From assembly GCA_025457665.1 (NCBI GenBank), contig JALOTY010000001.1:124001-188000 (forward strand): a DNA stretch of 64,000 bases. Direction: 5' to 3'. Made by a program: the position numbers and the translations under genes. The notes under the pieces are model-generated. The model was given only the letters and a program-made list of their open reading frames with translations. It did not search any database and was not told the DNA's origin. Of the stretch, positions 1-5,099 are shown piece by piece. Numbering within the stretch: position 1 is the stretch's first letter; every line of letters begins with the position of its first letter. This DNA comes from Akkermansiaceae bacterium (GTDB lineage Bacteria; Verrucomicrobiota; Verrucomicrobiia; Verrucomicrobiales; Akkermansiaceae).

Positions 1-219
1 GCACGTGGCGTGTAGGCCGGACGGAAAAGCACACGGGCCAGCGCTGCGCGGTCGGTATCGCGGAAGAAAGCGGATGGATCGGCGACGATGCGGAGGATGT
101 CATCCTCCACCGCGGCACGATCCTGCCCGCGCGCGAACAAGCGCCGCATATGCGAATGGGCGAGTTTCATGGCGTCACCTTCCGGCACGCCGAGGTGGAT
201 GAGATCTTTGGTATTCATG
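1..219 (-). CDS. rtcB: RtcB-family RNA 3'-phosphate/2',3'-cyclic phosphate ligase, N-terminal fragment
   Basis: Only the first 73 codons lie in the window. The ATG is at 219 and the reading frame runs off the left edge. The N-terminus (MNTKDLIHLGVPEGDAM...) resembles the start of RtcB-family proteins found in Rsr operons, with the conserved 'LGVP.G' turn. RtcB seals RNA ends with 2',3'-cyclic phosphate or 3'-phosphate to 5'-OH ends, the products of anticodon nucleases and other metal-independent RNases. The catalytic metal-binding residues are outside the window, so the call rests on the N-terminus and on the neighbours: an unrecognised protein and a TROVE protein upstream on the same strand. 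A 26-nt element (243-268) lies 24 nt upstream of the start and is the exact inverted copy of the tRNA-array leader. No strong Shine-Dalgarno sequence is visible. Confidence 0.75.
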
Positions 220-242
220 GATCGTTGGTTTGGAAAATAGGT

Positions 243-268
243 CTGGCAGTGGTGTTTGTTTTCATTGG
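243..268. repeat. 26-nt element in rtcB leader, perfect inverted copy of 5100-5125
   Basis: The 26 bases at 243-268 read on the plus strand are identical to the 26 bases at 5100-5125 read on the minus strand; identity stops at both edges. The element starts CTGGCAGTGG and ends TTTTCATTGG. Here it sits in the 117-nt gap between the 269-residue gene and rtcB. The transcript leader of the tRNA array would be fully complementary to this stretch of rtcB leader RNA. Confidence 0.9.
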
Positions 269-336
269 CTCTTTATCCGGTTTGTTGAAGCCGGGGAACC
301 CGGAACCCGGCTCCCCCGGCCCCTAATGACAGGGGG

Positions 337-1146
337 TCAATCGATGAAAGCGACGTTCGCCATCTGGCGCGTGTGGCTTTCAGTATTCATGTGCACCTGG
401 TGCCAGTCATGCAGCGTGAGTGTGGCATGGTCGCGGTGGCGCACGGCGCCGCGGCCGTAAACCGCGGCGTTGCGGACGCGACGCTGCCAGCCCCATCCGG
501 AGGCTTTCGGGTTGGTGGCGAGGATGCGTTGGTATTCGGCCTCGCTCACCCCGTTCGGATGTTTGCTGCATATGAGGATGCTCTCGCCGCCGGTGCGGAA
601 GACCTCCTCGACCATGTGGGGCTTGCCCCCGCCCCGGCGGATCGGTTCGTTTTTCAGCACGAGCTTCGGATTCACGTGCAGGCCGGGAGCCGGCACGAAG
701 AACCACTCGCCCTGGCGGAGAAACGCCCGGTTGTGTCGGCGGATCCGCTCGCGGGGACCGATGCCGGCTCGGTCGGCGGCACTGCGGACGCCATCGGGTT
801 GCAGGGCGAGTTTCGCCTGCACGATGTTGCTCGCGTTGCCGGGCACGGCGGCGACGAACCACTCGCGCTCGTCGTGACCACAAAGGAAACGGTCTTTGGT
901 TTCCCCGGTTTTCACGAGCAGCAGGAGATGGCGCTCGGCCTTGCCGCATTGGAGAATCTGCACGTCGAGCCCGGCCAGCCGGTCGGGTGCGGCGCACAGT
1001 TCGAAGACCTGCCCGTGTTTGTCGCGGACGAGATCCAGGGTGTAGTCAATCGTCCGCCCGAAGCGGAACCATCGCTGGTCCGGCTCGACGGGGCGAAACC
1101 TCGCGCCCATGCGGGCGAAGTGTTTCGCTATGGATTCGGAGTTCAT
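337..1146 (-). CDS. Unrecognised 269-residue protein in the rsr-rtcB operon
   Basis: I do not recognise a named domain. The start is placed at the ATG at 1146 (MNSESIAKHF...), because the upstream extension of the frame is low-complexity and non-protein-like. The protein is soluble, without signal peptide or membrane segment. It is rich in Arg, His and Trp, with a histidine-rich C-terminal half ('GRGAVRHRDHATLTLHDWHQVHM') and a block of basic and aromatic residues in the middle ('RIRRHNRAFLRQGEWFF'), consistent with an RNA-binding or nuclease-like surface. It lies between rsr and rtcB on the same strand with gaps of 390 and 117 nt. Its position suggests a role in RNA handling or end processing before ligation; this is inference from context only. 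Confidence 0.7.
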   Translation of the reverse strand: MNSESIAKHFARMGARFRPVEPDQRWFRFGRTIDYTLDLVRDKHGQVFELCAAPDRLAGLDVQILQCGKAERHLLLLVKTGETKDRFLCGHDEREWFVAAVPGNASNIVQAKLALQPDGVRSAADRAGIGPRERIRRHNRAFLRQGEWFFVPAPGLHVNPKLVLKNEPIRRGGGKPHMVEEVFRTGGESILICSKHPNGVSEAEYQRILATNPKASGWGWQRRVRNAAVYGRGAVRHRDHATLTLHDWHQVHMNTESHTRQMANVAFID

Positions 1147-1536
1147 AATCGAAGTGGAATGAAATGATGGGGTTGATTGGTGAAACGGTTCGAATGGATG
1201 GGTCGGTGGTTCATGGGTGTGTGGGGTTGGAGTTGAAAAGTTGGTGTTGCCGCAATGGCGGAAAGGTAACATGATGTGCGTGTGAAGAGACGAGGTGCCA
1301 AACTTCCCCAATCGCTCTCTGCGGGATTAGTGGAGAAGTCCGCACCCGCCCCACTTTGGGAACGGATGGAGGATCTGGTCCTCCATGATGATCCACTGCC
1401 GGTGGATCTCTCATCGAACAAAAAACACTTGGTGAACTACGGGAGAAAACGTCCCCGGTAGAAATCCTCAAGGATTCCGGATTGATCCCTCGCATCACCC
1501 CGGCGGAGAGGTTTCTCCACCGGGGCTTTGCTTGGA
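1147..1536. other. 390-nt gap between rsr and the 269-residue gene, with hairpins
   Basis: No credible gene is seen. Directly after the rsr stop (minus strand) lies a 12-bp hairpin, arms 1498-1509 and 1514-1525 with a GU pair and loop ggtt/aacc; no T-run follows, so it looks more like a processing or stability hairpin than a classical terminator. Further along are two short hairpins at about 1370-1383 and 1390-1408. The second contains the heptamer CACTGCC (plus strand), which is also in the leaders of the Y-like units. A TTTTCTCC tract (minus strand, near 1446) matches the 3' ends of those units. Confidence 0.5.
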
Positions 1537-2973
1537 TCACAGTGGGATCGCTTCGATTTCACGGATGAGCGCGTCCTTGTCTTCCTCCAGGAATTTCATC
1601 GTCTGCAGCGCCTTGTCGGAGAACCCGGCGAGGCAGAAGATGTTCCTTTCGGGAAACTGAAGCGTGCCGTATCCGGCAAGGTCGAAGCTGAACACGCGCG
1701 GGTCGGAACCCGTGCGGCGTTTCCAGTCCTCAAAGGACAAGGTCGGCGCGTAATGTCCGATCCAGCCCTGCATGTCGGACAGGACGATGACGCGATCGTA
1801 GGCGGCGTTTGCCGTTTTGAAGATCGCGTGGAAGTCCGTTCCACCGTTCGGCGCGCGGCCGGCGATTTCACGCGCAAGCGTGAGCGTCGAATCGCGACGG
1901 TTGAGTGCGACCATCCTGGCATCGTTGCTGAAGACCAGCACATCGGCTCCCTTGTTGGCCTTGGCGAGCACCGCGGCGAACAGCGATCCGATTTCAAGCG
2001 GACGCCCGCTCATCGAACCCGAGCCATCGAGAGCAACCAGCGTGCGCCCGTCGAAACGCGGAACGTTGGCCAGCGATTTGTCGGCCGCCTCGCTGATGGC
2101 CGCCATCGCCTCACCCGCACGGGGCAGCGCGCTGTCGCGCACCGCTTCCAGGGCGGTCAGATAACGGAACGGGAGCACCAGCGATTTTGCGATGAGACGC
2201 TCATCCACCAGCATGGCAAGCGCGGCGTCCACGCTCTGGGGAGCCTGTTCGAGGATGTTGCGCAGGTTGCGCAGCAGCGCGAAGTATCCGAGCTTGCGGG
2301 AGCGGATGAGCTGGTCCCATGCGTCCGCTTTCAAGGCATCGATGGCTTCGCCTTCATCGCGTGCTTTACCACCTGCCTGCGTGAGCTTGGTTTCCCACGT
2401 GTCGGCGGGAGCCAGTTCACCGCGCACGAGTTTGCGAAGCGCCTCGCTGTGCGGCGGGTGGAGCAGGTTGACCGCGTCCACCAGCTTGAATTCCGAAGCT
2501 TCGCGGCGGTATTTCGCGAGTTGGTATTCATCAAATCCGGCAAGCGCGGCCCCGAGCCCTTTCTTGAGCGAGTTCGGGATCGGTTTGCCCGCAGTTGTCA
2601 GATGGCAGGCGAGGATCTCCAGCACGTCGTCGGGACGGCGGACCACAAGTTGATAGAAACGCTTGCTCCATTCCGCACCTTTGACCTGGCGCGCGAGTTC
2701 GGCCGCCACGAGGTGGGAAACCGAGCGCATACCCGCCTTGGTGCGGGCATACACTGCTGCTTTGGCGACGAAGGATTTATCATCCATTGCCTTCACCAAC
2801 TCGCGAACGCGCTCAATGGTGGAGTTTGCCTTGCGGTAGAAGGTCTCCTCAAGGGTCGCGGTGAGCAGGATCGAAACAAGTTCGCCTTTCGGGGAATGAT
2901 GGAAGGCGCGGCCGCCGGCGAGGTTGGTGGTCTCGCCGTGTTTCATGCGGCCCAGCAGTTTGCTGAATTTCAT
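1537..2973 (-). CDS. rsr: TROVE-domain protein (bacterial Ro60/Rsr)
   Basis: The 478-residue protein has the layout of bacterial Rsr. An N-terminal alpha-helical TROVE ring (about residues 10-300, 'GRMKHGETTNLAGGRAFHHS...') is followed by a von Willebrand A domain with the MIDAS motif DGSGS at residues 316-320 and later 'VIVLSDMQGW'. Ro60 proteins bind misfolded or damaged RNAs in the ring cavity and bind Y RNAs on the outer surface. Bacterial Rsr works with YrlA-type Y RNAs and exoribonucleases and is often encoded with rtcB. Four Y-like RNA units and 15 tRNA-like genes lie immediately upstream on the same strand, the nearest (3043-3107) ending about 70 nt before the ATG. The length is typical of the family. 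Confidence 0.95.
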   Translation of the reverse strand: MKFSKLLGRMKHGETTNLAGGRAFHHSPKGELVSILLTATLEETFYRKANSTIERVRELVKAMDDKSFVAKAAVYARTKAGMRSVSHLVAAELARQVKGAEWSKRFYQLVVRRPDDVLEILACHLTTAGKPIPNSLKKGLGAALAGFDEYQLAKYRREASEFKLVDAVNLLHPPHSEALRKLVRGELAPADTWETKLTQAGGKARDEGEAIDALKADAWDQLIRSRKLGYFALLRNLRNILEQAPQSVDAALAMLVDERLIAKSLVLPFRYLTALEAVRDSALPRAGEAMAAISEAADKSLANVPRFDGRTLVALDGSGSMSGRPLEIGSLFAAVLAKANKGADVLVFSNDARMVALNRRDSTLTLAREIAGRAPNGGTDFHAIFKTANAAYDRVIVLSDMQGWIGHYAPTLSFEDWKRRTGSDPRVFSFDLAGYGTLQFPERNIFCLAGFSDKALQTMKFLEEDKDALIREIEAIPL

Positions 2974-3042
2974 GGATGACTCCTTTCTTGGTTTGGTGGT
3001 TTGCCGCGTGACGCGCGGCGCGTGTTGGTGGGGGGGGATCCG

Positions 3043-3107
3043 GGGAGAAAGATGCCGGGAGCGGATCGGATTCGTTTATGAGACGAAGGAACTCCAGGCT
3101 CACTGCC
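3043..3107 (-). ncRNA. Y-like unit 4: minimal stem with a Met-type anticodon arm
   Basis: It starts with the shared leader GGCAGTGAG (plus ctcactgcc, 3099-3107). Closing stem: GCCTGGAG (3092-3099) with CTCCCGGC (3054-3061), 7 of 8 pairs. Inside is TTCGT-CTCATAA-ACGAA (3071-3087), a perfect five-base stem with the seven-base loop CTCATAA, which is the anticodon loop of tRNA-Met. There is no T-arm. The 3' side continues ATCTTTCTCC, like the TTTTCTCC ends of the other units. It lies in the 5' leader of rsr, so it may be a cis-acting Rsr-binding element as well as a free RNA. Confidence 0.6.
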
Positions 3108-3125
3108 CCGGAAGAGGGGATCGCG

Positions 3126-3254
3126 GAGAAAAGCGGACGGGCTCTCACTGAGACGCCGGGAATCGAACCCGGCTCCCGCTTTCGCGGGAGCCCAACTCAT
3201 GGGCGCCGCACTTCAGTGTTATGTTTGGAGCGAAGAACTCCCGTCCTCACTGCC
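3126..3254 (-). ncRNA. Y-like unit 3: class II tRNA-like RNA on a closing stem
   Basis: Leader GGCAGTGAG at 3246-3254; closing stem GGACGGG (3240-3246) with CCCGTCC (3135-3141), seven perfect pairs, followed by GCTTTTCTCC. The body has an anticodon-like hairpin GCCC-ATGAGTT-GGGC, a long variable-arm hairpin and a canonical T-arm CCGGG-TTCGATT-CCCGG (3156-3172). The usual D-arm is absent; its place is taken by the leader AGTTCTTCG and the tRNA-Trp-like loop string CTCCAAA. Acceptor pairing is poor, so this is unlikely to be charged. Confidence 0.65.
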
Positions 3255-3269
3255 GCGAGATGGGATTGA

Positions 3270-3421
3270 GGAGAAAATTGGAAAGGGAAACAGCGGGATT
3301 CATTCTTTCGAAGAAATTCCGCCTCGATGCTCTACCATCTGAGCTACCGGGAGGGGATCCCGGGTCGGATTCGAACCGACGACCACCGCGTTACAAGCGA
3401 AGTAACCCTATCCTCACTGCC
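3270..3421 (-). ncRNA. Y-like unit 2: circularly permuted tRNA, YrlA-type Y RNA
   Basis: In transcription order: leader GGCAGTGAG (3413-3421); CTTCG-CTTGTAA, the anticodon loop of tRNA-Thr(UGU); the 3' tRNA half with T-arm GTCGG-TTCGAAT-CCGAC (3364-3380); acceptor 3' strand CCGGGA (3358-3363); loop TCCCC; acceptor 5' strand TCCCGG (3347-3352); TA; then D-arm GCTC-AGATGGTA-GAGC (3329-3344). The acceptor stem is therefore closed by a 5-nt loop and the free ends sit on the anticodon side. This is the known layout of the tRNA-like module of bacterial YrlA Y RNAs. T-loop and D-loop are canonical. The outer parts (GGGTTACTTC against GAATGAATCCC) can pair with bulges to form the stem expected to bind Rsr. 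Confidence 0.85.
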
Positions 3422-3439
3422 TCAAAGGGAATTTGCGGA

Positions 3440-3566
3440 GAAAACGGCCGGAGACTGAGAGCCATGGATTTCTCCATGGCCATCGGCGGGAGTTGAACCC
3501 GCGACCACAGGCATGAAGCCTGGACTCTACCCAACTGAGCTACGAAGTAACTCCGGCCTCACTGCC
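3440..3566 (-). ncRNA. Y-like unit 1: tRNA-like head (D, anticodon, T arms) on an 8-bp closing stem
   Basis: Leader GGCAGTGAG at 3558-3566; closing stem GGCCGGAG (3551-3558) with CTCCGGCC (3446-3453), eight perfect pairs, followed by GTTTTCTCC. The head has D-arm GCTC-AGTTGGGTA-GAGT, a CAGGC/GCCTG hairpin and T-arm GCGGG-TTCAACT-CCCGC (3486-3502). With a seven-base loop the anticodon reads UCA; with five pairs the loop is only TTCAT. The 5' acceptor strand is replaced by the leader TTACTTCG. A perfect hairpin GCCATGGA/TCCATGGC (3461-3480) stands on the 3' side. Confidence 0.65.
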
Positions 3567-3576
3567 GCAAAATGGA

Positions 3577-3651
3577 TGGTGGACCCGCAGGGATGTGCGC
3601 CCTGCTCCTCCGGTTAAAAGCCGGCTGCTTCGCTGTCTAAGCTTCGGGTCC
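3577..3651 (-). tRNA. tRNA-like 15, Lys(UUU) anticodon
   Basis: Acceptor GGACCCG/CGGGTCC pairs perfectly, with A73 and an encoded CCA. The anticodon arm is GCCGG-CTTTTAA-CCGGA. The T-arm is CAGGG-CGCACAT-CCCTG: its loop lacks the T54-T55 of normal tRNAs. The D-loop has AGC instead of GG. Last and most rsr-proximal of the cloverleaf units. Confidence 0.88.
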
Positions 3652-3660
3652 GTGGAAAAC

Positions 3661-3751
3661 TGGCGGAACGCGGAGGACTTGCACCCCATCCCGCCTGGCG
3701 GGACGACTTCCTTAGCAGGGAAACCCGGCGCGCTTGGCCGGTTCGCGTTCC
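3661..3751 (-). tRNA. tRNA-like 14, Ser(GCU) anticodon, class II
   Basis: Acceptor GGAACGC/GCGTTCC is perfect, followed by G73 and encoded CCA. Anticodon loop CTGCTAA. A long variable arm (GTCCCGCC..GGCGGGA type) is present, as in real serine tRNAs. The T-loop is TGCAAGT and the D-loop lacks GG. It is one nucleotide from the next unit. Confidence 0.88.
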
Positions 3752-3752
3752 A

Positions 3753-3827
3753 TGGTCCCGGCGGCAGGACTTGCACCCGCACTGGACGAGGTCTGAGCTC
3801 GCTGCCTCTGCATTGGGCTATGCCGGG
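3753..3827 (-). tRNA. tRNA-like 13, Leu(CAG) anticodon but class I body
   Basis: Acceptor CCCGGCA/CGCCGGG has six pairs, with A73 and encoded CCA. Anticodon arm GCGAG-CTCAGAC-CTCGT reads CAG. T-arm GCGGG-TGCAAGT-CCTGC. The variable region is only about five bases, whereas bacterial leucine tRNAs have a long variable arm, so normal leucylation is doubtful. Confidence 0.85.
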
Positions 3828-3846
3828 AACTTGGTTGTTGAAAAAA

Positions 3847-3922
3847 TGGCGGCCCCGGGCGGATTTGCACCGCCACCTTCCGGGTCAAAACCGGATGCTC
3901 TCGCTGCTTAAGCTACAGGGCT
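3847..3922 (-). tRNA. tRNA-like 12, Gln(UUG) anticodon
   Basis: Acceptor AGCCCTG/CGGGGCC with a 1:72 mismatch, G73 and encoded CCA. Anticodon arm TCCGG-TTTTGAC-CCGGA. T-arm GGCGG-TGCAAAT-CCGCC. The D-arm starts TAGCTT and its loop AAGCAGCGA carries GC rather than GG. Confidence 0.86.
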
Positions 3923-3929
3923 GTTAGAA

Positions 3930-4010
3930 TGGAAGACGCGCATCCCGGACTTGCACCGGGTGGGCCGGATTTGCAGACCGGCGGTTCGTCTCTTCACCCT
4001 GGGCGCGTTC
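3930..4010 (-). tRNA. tRNA-like 11, Cys(GCA) anticodon, degenerate acceptor
   Basis: Anticodon loop CTGCAAA in a CCGG/CCGG stem with a 31:39 mismatch. T-arm CCCGG-TGCAAGT-CCGGG is perfect. The acceptor pairs only as ACGCGC/GCGCGT with extra bases before the encoded CCA. The D-arm is not clearly formed. This is the least tRNA-like of the cloverleaf units. Confidence 0.7.
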
Positions 4011-4017
4011 TGGAAAT

Positions 4018-4092
4018 TGGATTGACCAACCGGACTTGCACCGGCACGGCCGCCTTCACAGGGCGGGATGCTACTGTTACAACATGGTCAAC
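4018..4092 (-). tRNA. tRNA-like 10, His(GUG) anticodon
   Basis: Acceptor TTGACCA/TGGTCAA is perfect. A G precedes it at position -1 and faces T73, so the extra -1 pair typical of histidine tRNAs is imitated as a wobble. Encoded CCA follows. Anticodon arm CCGCC-CTGTGAA-GGCGG, T-arm GCCGG-TGCAAGT-CCGGT, D-loop AACAGTA. Confidence 0.87.
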
Positions 4093-4102
4093 ATTGAAAA
4101 GA

Positions 4103-4179
4103 TGGTGCTCCCGCGAGGACTTGCACCTCGAACCTCCGCCTTCGCAGGGCGGTGTGCATGACTCTTACACTTCGGGAGC
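4103..4179 (-). tRNA. tRNA-like 9, Arg(GCG) anticodon
   Basis: Acceptor GCTCCCG/CGGGAGC is perfect, with A73 and encoded CCA. Anticodon arm CCGCC-CTGCGAA-GGCGG. T-arm CGAGG-TGCAAGT-CCTCG. The D-loop AAGAGTC lacks GG. Confidence 0.88.
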
Positions 4180-4189
4180 TTGGAAACAT

Positions 4190-4264
4190 TGGCACTCCAT
4201 GCCGGTGCTGCCCCGGCTTCTGCGGCGTGAAAGGCCGCTATGCTAGCTGATACACCAATGGAGC
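4190..4264 (-). tRNA. tRNA-like 8, Glu(UUC) anticodon
   Basis: Acceptor GCTCCAT/ATGGAGT pairs fully with one GU, then G73 and encoded CCA. Anticodon arm GCGGC-CTTTCAC-GCCGC. T-arm GCCGG-GGCAGCA-CCGGC, the second variant T-loop type in the array. D-loop ATCAGCTA. Confidence 0.87.
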
Positions 4265-4275
4265 TTGATGACGAT

Positions 4276-4363
4276 TGGCAGAGCGTCGGGGACTCGAACC
4301 CCGGACACCATCGCTGGTGTTACTGTTTTCGAGACAGCTTCCTCGACCGGCCGGACACGCTCT
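4276..4363 (-). tRNA. tRNA-Ser(CGA), class II, canonical loops
   Basis: Acceptor AGAGCGT/ACGCTCT is perfect, with G73 and encoded CCA. Anticodon arm CTGT-CTCGAAA-ACAG. A long variable arm (ACACCA/TGGTGT) is present. T-arm CGGGG-TTCGAGT-CCCCG is canonical and the D-loop keeps GG. It could be a functional tRNA, unlike most neighbours. Confidence 0.88.
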
Positions 4364-4371
4364 TTTGAAAA

Positions 4372-4445
4372 TGGCTCCCGGGCTTGGACTTGCACCAAGA
4401 CGATCCGATTAACAATCGGACATGCTGCTTTGACATCACCCGGGA
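4372..4445 (-). tRNA. tRNA-like 6, Asn(GUU) anticodon
   Basis: Acceptor TCCCGGG/CCCGGGA is perfect, with G73 and encoded CCA. Anticodon arm TCCGA-TTGTTAA-TCGGA. T-arm CTTGG-TGCAAGT-CCAAG. D-arm ATGT-CAAAGCA-GCAT, with AGCA in place of GG. Three nucleotides separate it from the next unit. Confidence 0.9.
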
Positions 4446-4448
4446 TGG

Positions 4449-4522
4449 TGGTCCCTCCGCGCGGTATTGCGCCGCGGTCTTCCGCTTATCGGGCGGGTGC
4501 TCTGCTATTGAGCTACGGAGGA
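4449..4522 (-). tRNA. tRNA-like 5, Ile(GAU) anticodon with C33
   Basis: Acceptor TCCTCCG/CGGAGGG, A73, encoded CCA. The anticodon loop is CCGATAA: position 33 is C instead of the near-universal U. T-arm CGCGG-CGCAATA-CCGCG; D-arm GCTC-AATAGCA-GAGC is perfect, with AGCA in the loop. Confidence 0.87.
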
Positions 4523-4533
4523 TGGTTGGAAAA

Positions 4534-4609
4534 TGGTCGCGCGCCCCGGTGCTGCCCCGGGTTTCTCCTCGTCCCAGGCGAGGCGGGTTTGCTGACTCCC
4601 TCGCACGCG
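4534..4609 (-). tRNA. tRNA-like 4, Pro(UGG) anticodon with C33
   Basis: Acceptor CGCGTGC/GCGCGCG with one GU, A73, encoded CCA. Anticodon arm CCTCG-CCTGGGA-CGAGG, with C at position 33. T-arm CCCGG-GGCAGCA-CCGGG. The D region is GC-rich with AGCA. Confidence 0.86.
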
Positions 4610-4616
4610 ATGTTGA

Positions 4617-4830
4617 AAATGAGATAGTAGATGGTGGATGGTGGATGGTGGATGGTTGCACCGCGAAGGCGCGAAGTTCGCGAAGGTTAAATGGTGCATG
4701 CTCCGCGTGAGAGCATGGCTGTTTCCTCGCTCCTTGCTTCTCGCTTCCTGGCTGGTGGCTGGTTGATGGCTATGAATTGCCCGCATTACGAGCATCCACC
4801 ATCTTCCATCCTTCATCTTGCATCTCAAAA
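4617..4830. repeat. 214-nt repeat-rich insert inside the tRNA-like array
   Basis: No tRNA is seen here. The left edge has tandem GGATGGT units (about 4627-4656), the right edge ACCATCTTCCATCC (about 4798-4811), so the ends are inverted relative to each other. Between them are GCGAAGGCGCGAAGTTCGCGAAGG (4662-4685) and a CTTGCTTCTCGCTTCC tract. Similar inverted GGATGG-rich flanks enclose the four-helix-bundle gene near 61026-61066 and 61484-61512. It looks like a small non-coding mobile repeat or the scar of one. Confidence 0.6.
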
Positions 4831-4831
4831 A

Positions 4832-4906
4832 TGGTGGCGGAGGCCGGATTCGAACCGGCGATGCGCGGCGTATGAGACCGCTGCCTTACCGCTTGGCTAC
4901 TCCGCG
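4832..4906 (-). tRNA. tRNA-Met(CAU), canonical loops
   Basis: Acceptor CGCGGAG/CTCCGCC with a C:C mismatch at 1:72, A73 and encoded CCA. Anticodon arm GCGGT-CTCATAC-GCCGC. T-arm GCCGG-TTCGAAT-CCGGC is canonical and the D-loop AAGCGGTAA keeps GG. The anticodon stem lacks the three G:C pairs of an initiator. It may work in translation. Confidence 0.88.
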
Positions 4907-4921
4907 GTTTTAGAAAATGGA

Positions 4922-4994
4922 TGGCACGACGTCCCGGTGCTGCCCCGGACAAGCGTGGTTTTGGAGGCCTCGCTGCGCTGCTGGCGCCCGTCGC
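4922..4994 (-). tRNA. tRNA-like 2, Trp(CCA) anticodon, degenerate stem
   Basis: Acceptor GCGACGG/ACGTCGT pairs at six of seven positions, with G73 and encoded CCA. The anticodon loop CTCCAAA is that of tRNA-Trp, but the stem GAGGC/ACCAC has two mismatches. T-arm TCCGG-GGCAGCA-CCGGG. Likely a mimic and not a working tRNA. Confidence 0.75.
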
Positions 4995-5013
4995 GCGTTG
5001 TTGGAAAATGAAA

Positions 5014-5084
5014 TACGGCCAGCCGGACTCGCACCGGCATCCCCGGGTTGGCATCCCGGAATCCTGCTTTTGAACGATGGCCGC
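5014..5084 (-). tRNA. tRNA-like 1, Gly(GCC) anticodon, first in the array
   Basis: Acceptor GCGGCCA/TGGCCGT is fully paired with one GU. Position 73 is A and is followed by TTTC, so CCA is not encoded, unlike in most units. Anticodon arm CCGGG-ATGCCAA-CCCGG. T-arm GCCGG-TGCGAGT-CCGGC. D-loop AAAAGCA. The 26-nt leader element 5100-5125 begins 15 nt upstream. Confidence 0.88.
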
Positions 5085-5099
5085 AATGAATGATTTGAA

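Noticed and set aside
220..336. A plus-strand tRNA-like RNA between the 269-residue gene and rtcB
   Set aside because: There are short hairpins (CCGG/CCGG, CCCCT/AGGGG) but no acceptor, D-arm or T-loop consensus; only the inverted 26-nt element is solid.
1528..2979. A plus-strand open frame of 483 codons, slightly longer than rsr
   Set aside because: It is the antisense shadow of the TROVE gene in GC-rich DNA. The minus-strand protein has the TROVE and vWA motifs; the plus-strand product has no recognisable domain.
3577..5084. Ordinary prophage or plasmid tRNA cluster supplementing codon usage
   Set aside because: No integrase, phage or plasmid gene is nearby, the anticodons are non-redundant, elbow loops are non-canonical and the operon has rsr and rtcB. 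The two canonical units could still work in translation.
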